Source of the DNA: Prorocentrum cordatum
Taxonomy: Eukaryota > Sar > Dinophyceae > Prorocentrales > Prorocentraceae
Length of the DNA stretch: 64,000 nucleotides
Reading direction: 5' to 3'
Assembly (NCBI GenBank): GCA_963575745.1
Contig: CAUYUJ010009580.1
Location: forward strand, 86,428 to 150,427
Shown here: positions 20,750 through 31,147 of the stretch, piece by piece
Layout of the letters: each line of letters opens with the position of its first letter
Position numbering within the stretch: position 1 is the stretch's first letter
The notes under the pieces: model-generated
Database searches by the model: none
Told to the model about the DNA's origin: nothing
The model's input: only the letters and a program-made list of their open reading frames with translations
Made by a program: the position numbers and the translations under genes

Positions 20750-21600
20750 CCTTACCCCCAACGTTACCCCTGACGTCAGCCCCGTGCATCCCCCCTCCCG
20801 ATCCTCCAGCAGCCGTGCGGCGCCTGCGGGAGCCCTCGCCGGCGGCGCCGCGCAGCCGCCACCGCCCAGCATCTGGCCAAGCAGCTCGCCCAGGCTCTCC
20901 GCCGACACGGCGCCGGCGCAGACCTTCTCGGGCGGGCCAGTGCCAGCAGCCGCCGCCGCCGCCGCCGCCGCCGCCGCGCAGCCGCCGCCGGGCAGCGCCC
21001 AGCCCGGCTCCACCTCGCTCAGGCCGCCTGCCGAGTCGGCAGGCGGCAGAGTCGACAGCGCAGCGTCGAGGCGCCGAAGTGCCGACACGGCGCCGGCGCG
21101 CGCCTCGCCGCTGCCAGCGGCGGCGACGCCCGCCGCCGGGCCGTCGTGGCTCGGAACGCCCGCCGCCGGCGGGGCCCCCAGTCTCGGAGGCCCGGGGCCC
21201 GCGCCCGGGCCCGGCGCGGCCTCGGCGGGGGGTGCGGAGCTGCCTGGCGAGGCCGCCGCCGGCGAGGCCTCGCGACGAGCGCCGCGGGCGTCTGGCCCGC
21301 GGGAGCTCGCGGGCCGCGGGCGCGCTGCGCCGGCGTCCGCGCTCTGCTCCAGCCACCGCCAGGCCGCGCCCATGGGCCTCGCGGGCTGGGCCTCGGCGGC
21401 TCCCGGCCTCGGCGCCGCCGCGGCGGCCCCCGCCAGCGGGCGCTGGCGTGGCGGCGGGGGCGCCTCGGCCTCGCGCGGCTGCGCGGCCGCCGTGGAGGCT
21501 GCCTCCGCTGGCGGCGCGGCCGGCGGGGGCCCGAGCAACGGTGGCGCCGCCTCGTCGGCCTCCGAGACCAAGCCCGCACCTGAAGGGAGACGACAGTGGC
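20750..21600 (-). CDS. Possible large GC-rich exon, function unknown
   Basis: An 850-bp block open on the minus strand for about 300 codons, Ala/Pro/Gly-rich, with less biased stretches such as SLGELLGQML and SALRRLDAALSTLPP. These look more like protein than the poly-A background. No start, stop or splice site can be assigned with confidence. The plus strand is also open, so composition could explain everything. It ends against the TCC tract at 21625. Confidence 0.3.
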
Positions 21601-21624
21601 ACTGCCTCATAAAGGGGGCTCGTC

Positions 21625-21667
21625 ATCGTCTCCTGCTCCTGCTCTTGCTCCTGCTCCTGCTACTGCC

Positions 21668-21703
<36 letters not shown>

Positions 21704-21952
21704 GCTCCTCCGCCTCCTCCTCCTCCGCCTCCTCCTCCTCCTCCTCCTCCTCCTCCTCCGCCTCCTCCTCCTCCTCCTCCTCCTCCTCCGCCTCTCCTCC
21801 TCCTCCTCCTCCTCCTCCTCCTCCGCCTCCTCCTCCTCCTCCTCCTCCTCCTCCTCCTCCTTCTCCCCCTCCTCCTCCTCCTCCTCCTCCTCCACCTCCT
21901 CCTTCTCCTCCTTCGCCTCCTCCTCCTCCTCCTCCTCCTCCTGGAGGCGACT
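21625..21952. repeat. (CTCCTG)n then (TCC)n tract
   Basis: CTCCTG hexamers (about 21633-21705) followed by TCC triplets with CGC variants, ending in a tandem GGAGGCGAC pair (21952-21967). Confidence 0.9.
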
Positions 21953-21967
21953 CCTCCTGGAGGCGAC

Positions 21968-22204
21968 CCCGTGGACCTTCCAGGGGGACGAGATAGAGCG
22001 TTGGCTGAGGGGCAGACTTTTTGGCGGATGGGGAAGGCGGGGGCAGGAGGGGGAGGAATGGCACGACGATGGGCACCCAAAGGCAAAGACACACTCTCCT
22101 GGGCGGGTTGGGGGCACGAGCCCCCGATGCGCCAGGAATTTGATGTTGGGACCCCCGAGTCAAAACAAAAACACACACAAATCTTTGGGGAACAACTGTA
22201 ATAT
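21968..22204. other. Unassigned spacer
   Basis: Mixed sequence with an A/C-rich patch near 22165-22180. No gene seen. Confidence 0.3.
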
Positions 22205-22400
22205 TCTCCTGCTTCCGCCGCGCAGCCGCCCTCGTTTAAATCCCGCCGGCTTCCACCAGCTCTCCACCGCCTTCCGCCGAGGAAGAGATGTGCCGCCCAG
22301 GGCTGGGCGGCATGCTCAGCAGTCGAATTAGACATGAATGCACTGCATCAGCTCCTCGATTCCTCGAAGGCGAGGCCCGTTCTGGAGCGCACCGCCCCTG
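22205..22400. repeat. Family K repeat, copy K1
   Basis: Related to 48165-48310: GGCTTCC, AGGAAGAGATGT, ATTCCTCGAAGGCGAGGC and TCTGGAGCGC occur in the same order. Confidence 0.5.
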
Positions 22401-23071
22401 CGGCGACTGCGCCAGCCCCCGCCGCCGGGCGCGCCCTCGACGGCGGGCTGCTGGCGCGCCGCCTCGATGGCAGACTCCTCTGGAGATCGCATCGGACATG
22501 CACGCCGACGGGGCCGAAGCGACAGCGGAACCGCAACCGACCCACCGCCGTTAGCCTCGGAGTGCGCAGCGACGCGGCACCGACACGCCATCCGACCGCG
22601 ACCGAACCGAACCGACCGAGCGCAGCCAGCTGCGACGCAGCCGCACCGACCGAGCCGCGGACACCTTTTGTGGAGAGAAGAACGAGGAAGCGAACGGACG
22701 CGAGTCACTTCCCGGGGGGGCGCCAGGAGGGACAGCAGGGGCGGGGAGGGCAGGGGGAAGGGCCTGCTCTATAGGGCGACGTGTGCACGCTTCCCCGGCC
22801 AGGCCAGGGGGGCGCCAGCACCGCGCCTGGGCCCGGGTGGGCTCGGCCGCCGGCAGCGGACGTGAGTAGATCTCGCCGCCAGATGATGGGGGAAGGACGG
22901 TGGGCCTGCGCGAGGGGACTGGAAAAAAGGGCAGCGACGTCGTGGTTCTTCCACGGCGTGGCTCCCTGTAGGGTCGCTTCGTTTCCCAAGGCCGTCGTTT
23001 CGTCCGGAACGTTGTCTGCTGCGTGTGCTGGAACACTGTACGTTTTCACGACCTGAGGCGGTAGGGGGAAG
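22401..23071. other. GC-rich unassigned region
   Basis: Open frames on both strands of mixed composition. CGAACCGA/CGACCGA words occur around 22600-22660. No recognised domain. Confidence 0.3.
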
Positions 23072-23263
23072 TCGGGAACGGCCAAGAGGGGGGTGTCCAA
23101 GAGGGGGGGGGGCAAATCATGACCGGCGGCACGTGCGCGGCCCAGCGGGGGGGCCAGGGACGTAATGAAATAAGAAGAGGCGCCATGAAATCTGGGGAAA
23201 TATCATGGCCCACGCCATGATATCCACCCCCCTAGTCATCACCCCCCTCTTTTCCGTCCCCGA
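23072..23263. mobile_element. Family L inverted-repeat element, copy L1
   Basis: About 190 bp, strongly similar to 50111-50307. Ends form inverted repeats around AAGAGGGGGGTG. An inner palindrome ATATCATGGC/GCCATGATAT lies at about 23198-23224. G runs differ in length between copies. No ORF. Confidence 0.7.
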
Positions 23264-24130
23264 GGCAAGAAACAACAATAATTTGTCTAAAGGCGATTTC
23301 GGGCGTCACGGCGGGGGCGCGCCGGGAAAGCCGCGGCATGCCAACGAGCACTGCGCTACGCCTGCGAAAAACCACAATCACCTGCTATGTTATCGCAACA
23401 GCGTGCCTGAAATCGCCGATCGGTGCGCCATTGGCAAATCATTTGTGGGTCTGTGAGCACCACAACGGCCCGCGAGCGAAGCCACGTGCCTGCGAACACC
23501 GGATTGCGCTTGCATCTAGGCGCGCGTAGAACTACACCAGGACAGTTTGCATTAGCATGTCAATACAGTCAGATGGTAATTTCGTTGGTGAGCATGTTGA
23601 CCAGGCGTGTCCGTCTACATCCCCAGAGCTTGAGCCCCGAACGACGGCTTGAGGTTCTGTGCCGATGCGTATGAGATAACCGCCATCGGATCCAATTAGA
23701 TAGCGCAGAATGACGTTGCGTTCTGCCGTCTGTTTCGGTGGATCCGACTTCCGCCCGCACGGGTTCGATGTCGGATACTGTGGAACCAATATCCGTCCTG
23801 TTCTTTCGCACGAATCCGATGTCTGTCTCGACTTGAACTCATATTACAAAATTAGAACAGGACACCGGAATAAACCCGCTCCGTAGACTGTCCAACCGCA
23901 ACTCGCCAATGCGTGTGTCGTGCGCTCCCGTGAGCGCGGCCCCCGCTCAATATGAATACATGCCTCCCGTCCTGGTTGCTGCAAACAGCTCGTCCAGACG
24001 CCGTACGATCGGCGGCGCCGATGTTGCCACGCTATCTGCACCTCAGGAGTTAAATCTCTCGTCCTGCGTGAGTACTGGCTATAAGTCGTTTAGGTCGTGG
24101 TGGAAGCGTGGCTCGCCCTGGCTGCCCACT
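23264..24130 (-). other. Unique-looking region with a minus-strand ORF
   Basis: Not visibly repetitive. A minus-strand frame at 23532-23789 (85 codons) reads with balanced composition, e.g. VILRYLIGSDGGYLIRIGTE. It has no recognised domain and no neighbours to place it. Confidence 0.25.
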
Positions 24131-24144
24131 CATGCCACAACCGA

Positions 24145-24605
24145 AACATCCGCCCGACCGACCGACCGAACGACCGAACGACGACCGACGGCGACGACCG
24201 ACGAAGGACAACGACGGCGACGACGACCGACCGACCGAACGAAAGACGACGACGACGACGACGACGACCGACAGACCGACAGACCGACCGACCGACCAAG
24301 CGGTCGATGACGACGACGACGACGACGACGGACGACGACGACGACGACGACCGACCGACTGACCGACCGAGCGATCGACAGCGACGACGACGACGACGAC
24401 GGCCGACCGACCGACCGATAGAGCGATCGACGGCGACGACGGCAACGACCACCGTCCGACCGACCGACGACGACCGAACGACAAAGACGACGACCGACGG
24501 CGACGACCGACGGACGACGACGACAAGCGTATCGACCAACAGCGACAAACGACGATGACGAAAACAACGACGAACGGATCGACCGACCGACCGACGACGA
24601 CGGCC
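24145..24605. repeat. (CGAC)n/(CGA)n mosaic
   Basis: Alternating blocks of 4-bp CGAC and 3-bp CGA/ACG repeats over about 460 bp. The switch between periods moves the frame, giving several overlapping spurious ORFs. Confidence 0.92.
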
Positions 24606-24755
24606 GACTGCAACACGGACGCCGCCGCAAGATTCTAGAAGGCCAAATATAGAAGACCGCCGGAGACAGGCGGAGGTCCAAGCCTAGGACGCGCGGGCCC
24701 TATGAACATGGGGCGGCAGCCCAGAGATCCGACGTGCCGATTCCCTCACGACACC

Positions 24756-25514
24756 CTAAACCCTAAAAACTAAGAGCCTATAAAGATTTAAATCCTAAAA
24801 GACCTTCCGCCGCCCTTAAGTCCCTCCTTCGGCCGCCCCCCCATTTTGGCGCACCCCTCACGCAGATCCTTGCCCTCGGAGCGCCAGGAATGGCGTTCTG
24901 GGAGGATCTGCAAATCCCAGGGTGCGCGCCTCACGCAGATCCTTGGCCTCGGAGCGCCAGGAATGGCGCCGGGCGCCCCCGCGGCGGGCGAGGCGGCCGC
25001 GGGCGCTGCGGCCCCCCCTCTGCGAGCTCGCGGGAGGGCGGCCCGGCGGACGCGGGGTGGCGCGCCGACCCTTCGGCGGCGCAGGCGGCCGCGGGCCAGC
25101 TGGGCGGTGCGCCCACGGCGACCGGGGGGGGCCCTGCGTCGCACAGGGACTCGCGTCAATAAACGTGGATCTTGCGTGCAACCTCTCCGCCGCTGGGCGG
25201 CGTCCCTGCATCGCAAAGGGACTCGCGTCAAAAAACGTGGTTCTTCAAATCGCGTCGTCACGCGCGCGGGCCGCATCGCCGTTGCAGCCGCGTCCCAGGT
25301 GTCTTTGCGCGGCCGCGTCGTCGTCGTTTTGAAAACAATATCAACGTCGTCGTCATCGGTGTCGTCCTCGTCGTCGTTTTGCGAGTCGCGTGTTGATACC
25401 GCATCGAGATCAATATGTCTTGGGTCATGGGTGGGTGGGACACGGTCAAGTGGGCTGCAAGTTTGGGCTAGTGGACCCAAAACCATAAACCCTAAACCCT
25501 AAACCCTAAACCAT
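24756..25514. other. Segment bounded by telomere-like repeats
   Basis: Bounded by ACCCTAAACCCTAAA on the left and several CCCTAAA units on the right. Inside are two tandem pairs: CTCACGCAGATCCTTG plus GCGCCAGGAATGGCG (about 24856 and 24932) and GGGACTCGCGTCAA (about 25145 and 25217). A GC-rich block (24960-25135) could be an exon but has no motif. Confidence 0.5.
25485..25513. repeat. Interstitial telomere repeat (CCCTAAA)n
   Basis: Three full CCCTAAA units plus flanking partial ones. TTTAGGG is the plant-type telomere repeat, also known from dinoflagellates. A two-unit copy is at 24756-24768. Confidence 0.85.
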
Positions 25515-25887
25515 GATTTTGGAATAAGCGCGCCATGCAGCTTATTTTAAAACCCCAGCGGTCCTCGTCCCCAACCGTTTCTTCCCGGCCCTGGGGCCCA
25601 GCGAGGGCCCAAGAGGCGGCGATGGCGAAAAACCTCTGGGGAGATGTTTTGTTTTCTCTCCCTCGGCGCGAGGGGGATCTGGGGAGGTGGGAGCGATGCA
25701 GCTCCTGCGACCGCGCAGCCCCGAAACCAAAAGAGGCAGGCACCGCGACTCCCCGGACCCTCTGCCAGGGTGCGCTCTGTACAAAGGTATGCAAACGAGC
25801 GAGGCGAACTCAGCCGCGGCGACGATGGCCGCCCCAGAGGCCCAAAAAGGCGGAAACGATGGATGGGGTAGCGGTACCACTGCCTTC
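25515..25887. other. Unassigned spacer
   Basis: GC-moderate sequence, open in parts on both strands. No element ends or domains recognised. Confidence 0.3.
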
Positions 25888-26000
25888 TCTCCCCCTGGAT
25901 CTCAGGGACGAGAACTTCGCCCATGTGCCGTACCGTGTTGGACTCCCTTCGGGCCCCACTCCAGCGGTGTAGGGTGCATAGTTCTTCGGCCCCGAGGGCC
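25888..26000. repeat. Family Q repeat, copy Q2
   Basis: Shares GGATCTCAGGGACGAG, GTGTAGGGTGCATAGTTCT and CGGCCCCGAGGGCCG with Q1. Confidence 0.55.
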
Positions 26001-26016
26001 GACAACAAAGAACTGT

Positions 26017-26240
26017 GAAGAGGAGGAGGAGGAGGAGGAGGAGGAGGAGGAGAAGGAGGAGGAGGAGGAGGAGGAGGGCATGTAAGATCTCTACTTGGGA
26101 GCATGGAGAGCCTAGACAAGAACCAGTACCTCGGATAAGCATGGAGAGCCTAGACAAGACAAGCATGGAGGAGGAGGAGGAGGAGGAGGAGGAGGAGGAG
26201 GAGGAGGAGGAGGAGGAGGAGGGGGAGGGGGAGGGGGAGG
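26017..26240. repeat. Two (GGA)n tracts with a duplicated linker
   Basis: GGA tracts at 26017-26078 and 26165-26240 are separated by sequence in which GCATGGAGAGCCTAGACAAG occurs twice in tandem (about 26100 and 26139). Confidence 0.88.
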
Positions 26241-26278
26241 TGGAGCGTGCCCTTCGGAGTCCAGGTCACCTAGCCTCA

Positions 26279-26279
26279 A

Positions 26280-26331
<52 letters not shown>
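26279..26331. repeat. (CTG)n microsatellite
   Basis: About 17 uninterrupted TGC/CTG triplets. A CAG/CTG repeat of this kind is length-unstable in many genomes. Confidence 0.95.
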
Positions 26332-26332
<1 letters not shown>

Positions 26333-26631
26333 GCCGCTGCAACTTCCGCCCACGAAGTGGGAGGGCCAAGCAGCACTGAGCGAAGATCGCATGGGGCATG
26401 ATGCGACATGGGTGATAGGAGAAGAGAGGGGTAGGAGCAGACATCCATCGAAAAAGTGCTTTTCGTGTTCGTGTTGTCTTCGCTTTCCCTCGTGTTGCCT
26501 TGGCTCCGCCTCCACTCCACAACGACGCCAAAACGAAAATGGCCCACGAAATCGCCAAAACACCGTTTAGGTTGCGCACTGGGGAGGAGGTGGCGCTGGC
26601 CAAGAAGGGCGACAGGCCACGGCGCGCCGTC
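26332..26631. other. Unassigned spacer
   Basis: Unique-looking, moderate GC, with TTCGTGTTCGTGTTG words near 26461. No gene recognised. Confidence 0.3.
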
Positions 26632-26633
26632 CG

Positions 26634-26667
<34 letters not shown>

Positions 26668-26687
26668 GCCGCCGACGTCGTCGTCGT

Positions 26688-26764
<77 letters not shown>

Positions 26765-26791
26765 AGTCGTCGTCGTCGTCGTCGTCGTCCG

Positions 26792-26829
<38 letters not shown>

Positions 26830-26845
26830 CGTCCGTCGTCGTCGT

Positions 26846-26893
<48 letters not shown>
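26632..26893. repeat. (TCG)n tract
   Basis: About 260 bp of GTC/TCG triplets with isolated C insertions. Poly-V, poly-S and poly-R frames are all open on plus; poly-D/T on minus. Confidence 0.93.
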
Positions 26894-26894
<1 letters not shown>

Positions 26895-27070
26895 GGGGCG
26901 GCACGGCTCCCGCGGCCCCGCAGCCCCGTCCGGCGCCGCCGCTGCCCCGCGAGGGCCCCGCTGCCCTGCGCCGGGGGCGCGCCGCGGGCTGGCGGGCCGC
27001 TCGCGGGGCGGCGGGCTGCCGCCGGTGCCCCGGGGCGGCGCCAGGAAGGGCAGGTGCACCACCTCGGAGG
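26894..27070 (-). CDS. Possible Pro/Arg/Gly-rich exon, function unknown
   Basis: On the minus strand: EVVHLPFLAPPRGTGGSPPP followed by RERPASPRRAPGAGQRG, then a poly-T/D run from the TCG tract. The (TCG)n, GC-rich block, (GGA)n order is repeated at 56938 and 60074 in the opposite orientation with different block sequences. Reading frame and splice sites are unknown. Confidence 0.3.
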
Positions 27071-27275
27071 AGGAGCCGAGGAGCAAGAGGAGCAAGAGGA
27101 GGAGGAGGAGGAGGAGGAGGAGGAGGAGGAGGAGGAGGAGGAGGAAAAATTAAGAGAAACAGGAGAACTGATGAGGAGCAGGAAGAGGAAGAGGAGGAAA
27201 AGGAGGAGGAGGAGAAGGAGAAGGAGTTGAGGGAGGAGAAAAAACTGAGGAGGAGCAGGAGGAGGCGGAGGAGGA
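27071..27275. repeat. (GGA)n tract, degenerate to the right
   Basis: Clean GGA to about 27145, then GAG/GAA-rich purine sequence. Confidence 0.85.
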
Positions 27276-27289
27276 CCAGTTTGGCGACC

Positions 27290-27345
27290 AGGAGGCCGAT
27301 CGCCGATGTATCGGCGATATATCGCCGATTCCAGGTCGATGCATC
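27290..27345. repeat. Perfect 20-bp palindrome in a G-family-like context
   Basis: 27310-27329 reads ATCGGCGATATATCGCCGAT, a perfect palindrome. Flanking words CGATCGCCGATGT and TCCAGGTCGATGCATC link it to 20690 and to the arms of family G elements. Confidence 0.8.
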
Positions 27346-29224
27346 CCCCCCTATGCCAGTCACCCCCGGTATCGTTGCCCCCCATCTTCGTTTCTCAGAT
27401 GGCTCCAGCATCGGTGACGTGGCCAGCTAACGCCCCCCTAGGAGCCCCCGGCCGCGCGGCGGCGGCGCGGCCCGCGGCCGCCCATAGGCGGGTCTTAAGC
27501 GAGACGGTTGCGCGACCTTACGCGGTGGCTTGCGCAAACCGCCAGCTCACGCGCTAGCGTCGGCGAAAACGACCGCTTTTTGGAGTGGCTCACCTGTCGG
27601 TAAGACCCGCATGGGTACGGAAAGACGAGTGGGCGTTTTGGGGTCGATGCTCTGGTCCCTGAGCCTACTTGGATCACCACGGGGGAGGGAGGTTAGAAGT
27701 GGATGCTAAAGTGGCTCGAGTCTGGCCAAATCTGGTTTAAAAGCGGGTTAGAATTGCCCTCGGTGGCTTAGGGGGTACAGATCTGGACCAAGTGGGAGGG
27801 CCCACTTAGCAGAGTGATCGTACAACCCTGAAACACTTTAACCCCAAAAAATAAGCCAGGTTGGGCTGCACATAGCCCGCTTGAGCATCCACTCCGAACC
27901 TTCCTATCCACCTTAGCTCCCCCCACGGTGATCCAGGTATCCTCTCTATCGTTGCCCCCGGCTCCCCAATGTCCCCTGGATTCCCGACGAGGCCCAGATG
28001 GCCTCCAGAGCACTCCTGGGAGGAGAAGCTTAGGAGAAGAACTCTGCCAGGACAGGCAAATGCACATCCGGCGGTAGGACCGAAACGGGTCAGGAAAGAA
28101 TGGGGACGAAGAGCAACAGCAGCTCCTGTCCATCATGAACAGACTCGCAATCGGCGTGGCCGCGGACGGTGTCCATTTGAGACACAATGTCGCCCGCCCA
28201 ACAGCGGCCGCTGTCGGTATTGGGCAACATGTGCTCCCGGTCATCGTACCAAGTGCCTTCCGTACACATGTCGGGCATGCCGAATCTAGGGCGTTCCAGA
28301 ACCCAGGTCTCCGACGATATGACTGATTGGACTTCATCGTTGTTCCTTAATCCTGGCCTCCGGAGTCCGTTGGCGGGCCCCGGGACTTATAAAGAAGACG
28401 ATCCAGGACGAACAACCATCCCCACGGAAGGGGTCGAGACCTCCTGGGGGGGCCTCGCAACATCTCGGGCGCCCCAGAAGCAGCTCCCGCGGAAAAGCAA
28501 TCGCCAGAGGAGAACAGAAACCGATACCGCCACCCTTCAGCGCCCCTCTAACAAGGACTCCACTGACGGGGCCTGGACAACGCCACTGGCCCCGAGCTGA
28601 TTTCAGCTTCAGCGAGAATCGCTTGAGACAAATTGGCTGCGGAGCAGAAGGCTTCAGGAGAAGGCGAGGACCACCAATATTTCCACCCTCTACATGTGCA
28701 TCTTCATTGAGACTCGGATCGACGGGGGCCTGGGACTCCGCCGCTTGCCCCGTGCTGATTTCAGCCTGAGCCAGGATCGCCTCGGAGGAACGACGTGCGG
28801 CGATCGCATCGGAGGAGTGGCGTGCAGCGGATTGTCGGGGAATGGTGGGGAGTGCCGAGGAGTGCGTGGGTCGAGAGACGAGGGAGATCGCTCAAGGGCC
28901 TCTGGAGATCATCCAAGGTCGTCTGGAGGGCGTCAAAACTGGATTGCGCTCAGAGCCTCTGGAGGGCGTCAAGTGAAGTGTTGATCTGGTTGTAAGCTGG
29001 TCGGTCTGGCTGTAAAGAGGGCTGTCTCTGTAGCACGGAGAGCCCTTCTCGGTTAGAAAAAGCGGGCGTTATTCTTGTGAAGTGCCCCTTCCGAATCTGA
29101 AGGTATCGGTTTTCAAGTGGTTCCTGGTTGTCAGGAGTCGCATCTGGTTGTCAAGCGGTCGTCGGAACATGATGAAGGTTCACATCGGTCACTGGACAAG
29201 GGATGAGCCCGAAAACAAAAATCC
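27346..29224. other. Low-repeat region without a recognisable gene
   Basis: The longest stretch with few repeats. A minus-strand frame at 28090-28278 (62 codons) has balanced composition (GTWYDDREHMLPNTDSGR) but no domain I know. GCCTCTGGAGGGCGTCAA-like words repeat near 28900-28970. No SL, tRNA or rRNA seen. Confidence 0.3.
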
Positions 29225-29375
29225 TGCAGGACCCCTCCCCTTCCAAGGTGTCCGACGTCATTGTCTTTCGGCTTCCCATCCTGAGCCGTTTTTCGACGGC
29301 CCTGGTGTTTGGTAAGGGACCCCACAGGCCGAAAATTGACAGACACCTTCTGTCGTGATTCTTCACGATGCGAAG
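29225..29375. repeat. Family F repeat, copy F2
   Basis: Contains CCCATCCTGAGCCG, TTTTTCGACGGCCC, TTTGGTAAGGGACCCC and GTCGTGATTCTTC in family order. Confidence 0.65.
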
Positions 29376-29545
29376 ACATCAGGGCTCATGTAGGCAAAAG
29401 ACCAATCAGGTCAGCCCTGGGGCCCTGGGATCCGAGGGAGCTGCTCGAGTGCCACCCGAAGCAGCCCGAACACTGACCCGACCAATCAGCCGTGGAACTG
29501 CCGCCTCAAGGCCACAATGAGTCATGCCACTGCTCTGGGCTCCTG

Positions 29546-29770
29546 TAGAGGCCTCCTAGATGGAGTCCGAGGATCGCCGCATCGCCGCATCGCCGACACA
29601 TCGGCGATGCATCGCCGATGCATTGGCGATGCATCCGCGACGCTGGCGATGCACCGGCGCCATCGGCGTGAAGAAAGTCGGCGCCACACATCGCGCCGCA
29701 TCGCGGATGCATAGGCGATGCGGCGCGATCCCCCGACCCCATCTATTCCGACCCCATCTAGGAGGCCTCG
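29546..29770. mobile_element. Family G foldback element, copy G1
   Basis: About 220 bp: left AGAGGCCTCCTAGATGGAG, right CCCCATCTAGGAGGCCTC, with inner arms of GCATCGCCGATGCATCGG type. Nearly the whole element is an inverted repeat. Flanks show no clear target duplication and no recognised exon. Confidence 0.75.
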
Positions 29771-29929
29771 ATCCTGGGCATCACCTGAAGGGACTCGGCC
29801 GACCAGAACACTGGCAAAACCCGCCTCTGATCCCGCATCAGGGCGCTCTGCTCCCTGAGATCCAGCGTCGCGAAAAGAGCGAGACGTCGCAAAAGATCAC
29901 AGCCCAAGCCAGGGATCCTGTATATTTCT

Positions 29930-30015
29930 GCGCCACTTTTCGAAGCCCCGGGGCCCGACACCAGGCGAAAGCACCCGGTGTGAAAGAGCTGCAGCGCCTG
30001 GATCGGAGGGACTGC
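29930..30015. repeat. Family J repeat, copy J1
   Basis: Related to 35083-35172: CCCGGGGCCCGA, CACCCGGTGTG, TGCAGCGCC and GGATCGGAGGGAC in order. Confidence 0.55.
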
Positions 30016-30034
30016 TAGGTGGCGGTATCCGAAC

Positions 30035-30220
30035 CCCAGAGATCCGATGACGTGATTTTTTCAATGCGGGGTCCCCGGAAAACTCGACCCATTCACCAGG
30101 ACCGGTTTTTCATCCTGAGTAGTTTTTTGACGGTCCCGAGGCCCAGTAAGGGCCTCTAGATGCCGATAACTGCGGAAAACCTCCGTCGTGATTTTTTCAA
30201 TAAGTTGGATCTCTGGGACC
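30035..30220. repeat. Family F repeat, copy F3
   Basis: CCCATTCACCAGGACCGG, TTTTTCATCCTGAGTAG, TTTTTTGACGGTCCC and GTCGTGATTTTTTC in order. A second GTGATTTTTTCAAT near 30050 suggests overlapping copies. Confidence 0.7.
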
Positions 30221-30261
30221 CGACCCCCACCAACCATCGGTTCTCCTGAATCCATGGGAGG

Positions 30262-30361
30262 CGAGGATAGGGTTCGGACTTCGCCACATGTTCGACGAAC
30301 TCCGACCCCGAGCCCCGCCGCCCAACGAGCTGCCCGAATCGTCGATCGGCTAGGGTAGGGT
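30262..30361. repeat. Family P repeat, copy P2
   Basis: CGGACTTCGCCACATGTTCG, then GAGCCCCGCCGCCCA, ending GGGTAGGGTT at the start of D5. Confidence 0.7.
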
Positions 30362-30518
30362 TAAGTCGGGCGTGTCCCCCTACAGGCGGATTCTGGACGA
30401 AAAACAAAACATATTCAAAAATATCCAACAACAGTCACATATAGTAAAAAAATCAACCCCAGACTATTTTTTGACTATCTTTGGACATTCCCCCTTGAGA
30501 GGGACACGCCCGACTTCA
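30362..30518. mobile_element. Family D inverted-repeat element, copy D5, between two P copies
   Basis: Left TAAGTCGGGCGTGTCCCCCT, right GAGAGGGACACGCCCGACTT. The AT-rich interior includes CCCCAGACTATTTTTTGAC, shared with D1 and D2. P2 lies on the left and P3 on the right. Confidence 0.8.
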
Positions 30519-30519
30519 G

Positions 30520-30620
30520 GGGATACGATTCGGACTTCGCCACGTGTTCGACGAACTCCGACCCCGAGCCCCGCCGCCCATCGAGCTGCCCGAATCGTCC
30601 ATCGGCGAGGGCAGGGCCCC
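30520..30620. repeat. Family P repeat, copy P3
   Basis: Almost identical to P2 over CGGACTTCGCCACGTGTTCG, CCCGAGCCCCGCCGCCCA and TCGAGCTGCCCGAATCGTC. P2-D5-P3 is therefore a direct repeat around a D element. Confidence 0.7.
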
Positions 30621-30692
30621 GAGCTCGCCGCCCAGCTGCTGGCACCCCTGGGGAAACCCACAGGCACCGACACCTCTGAGCCTCTGCTCCCC

Positions 30693-30850
30693 TTACCAGC
30701 CTCGAACGTATCCCTATCCCTAAGATTGACACGCCAAAAGCCGATGACAATCTCAGGGATTCGCCCTCGAAAAATAAGGGAATCCCTAAGATTGGCATCG
30801 TGATGAGGAGGTGCCCAGCATAGGGATAGGGATATGTTCCAGGCTGGTAA
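30693..30850. mobile_element. Inverted-repeat element T
   Basis: 158 bp with about 30-bp inverted ends: left TTACCAGCCTCGAACGTATC, right GATATGTTCCAGGCTGGTAA. Flanked by TCCCC on both sides, a possible 5-bp target duplication. Internal repeat TCCCTAAGATTG occurs twice. No other copy in the window, no ORF. Confidence 0.65.
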
Positions 30851-31147
30851 TCCCCGGCCTCCTCCCGGGGCGCGCTCGGACCAGAAACTTCGAGGCGAAT
30901 CCGGCGGCGGCGGCGACGAGGACCCCCCAAGTGAGGCCCGAAAAGGGGAGTGAATGGGCGAGCAACGACATACGTACATGCACGCCCTCCGCGGTCTTGC
31001 CTGCACGAACGTCCGCGTTGACACGCACTCCAGGGGAAGCTAACCGCGTACGCGTACACATGTACGCTGCTGGCCCCTGAGTTACCGAGGGAAGGGGCAG
31101 AGGTCCGGGCACCTCGCCCCCCCTCCCATGTGCAGCTCGCCGCCCAG
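30851..31147. other. Unassigned spacer
   Basis: GC-rich with CGTACGTACATG and ACGCGTACACATGTACG palindromic words near 30970-31065. No gene recognised. Confidence 0.3.

Noticed and set aside
24097-24616. Asp/Arg/Thr-rich protein in the CGAC/CGA region
   Set aside because: Period switches between 3 and 4 bp shift the frame repeatedly, and all six frames give comparable low-complexity products.
29758-29961. LRR exon beside element G1
   Set aside because: The minus-strand frame (LALFATLDLREQSALM) lacks the LRR asparagine and spacing.
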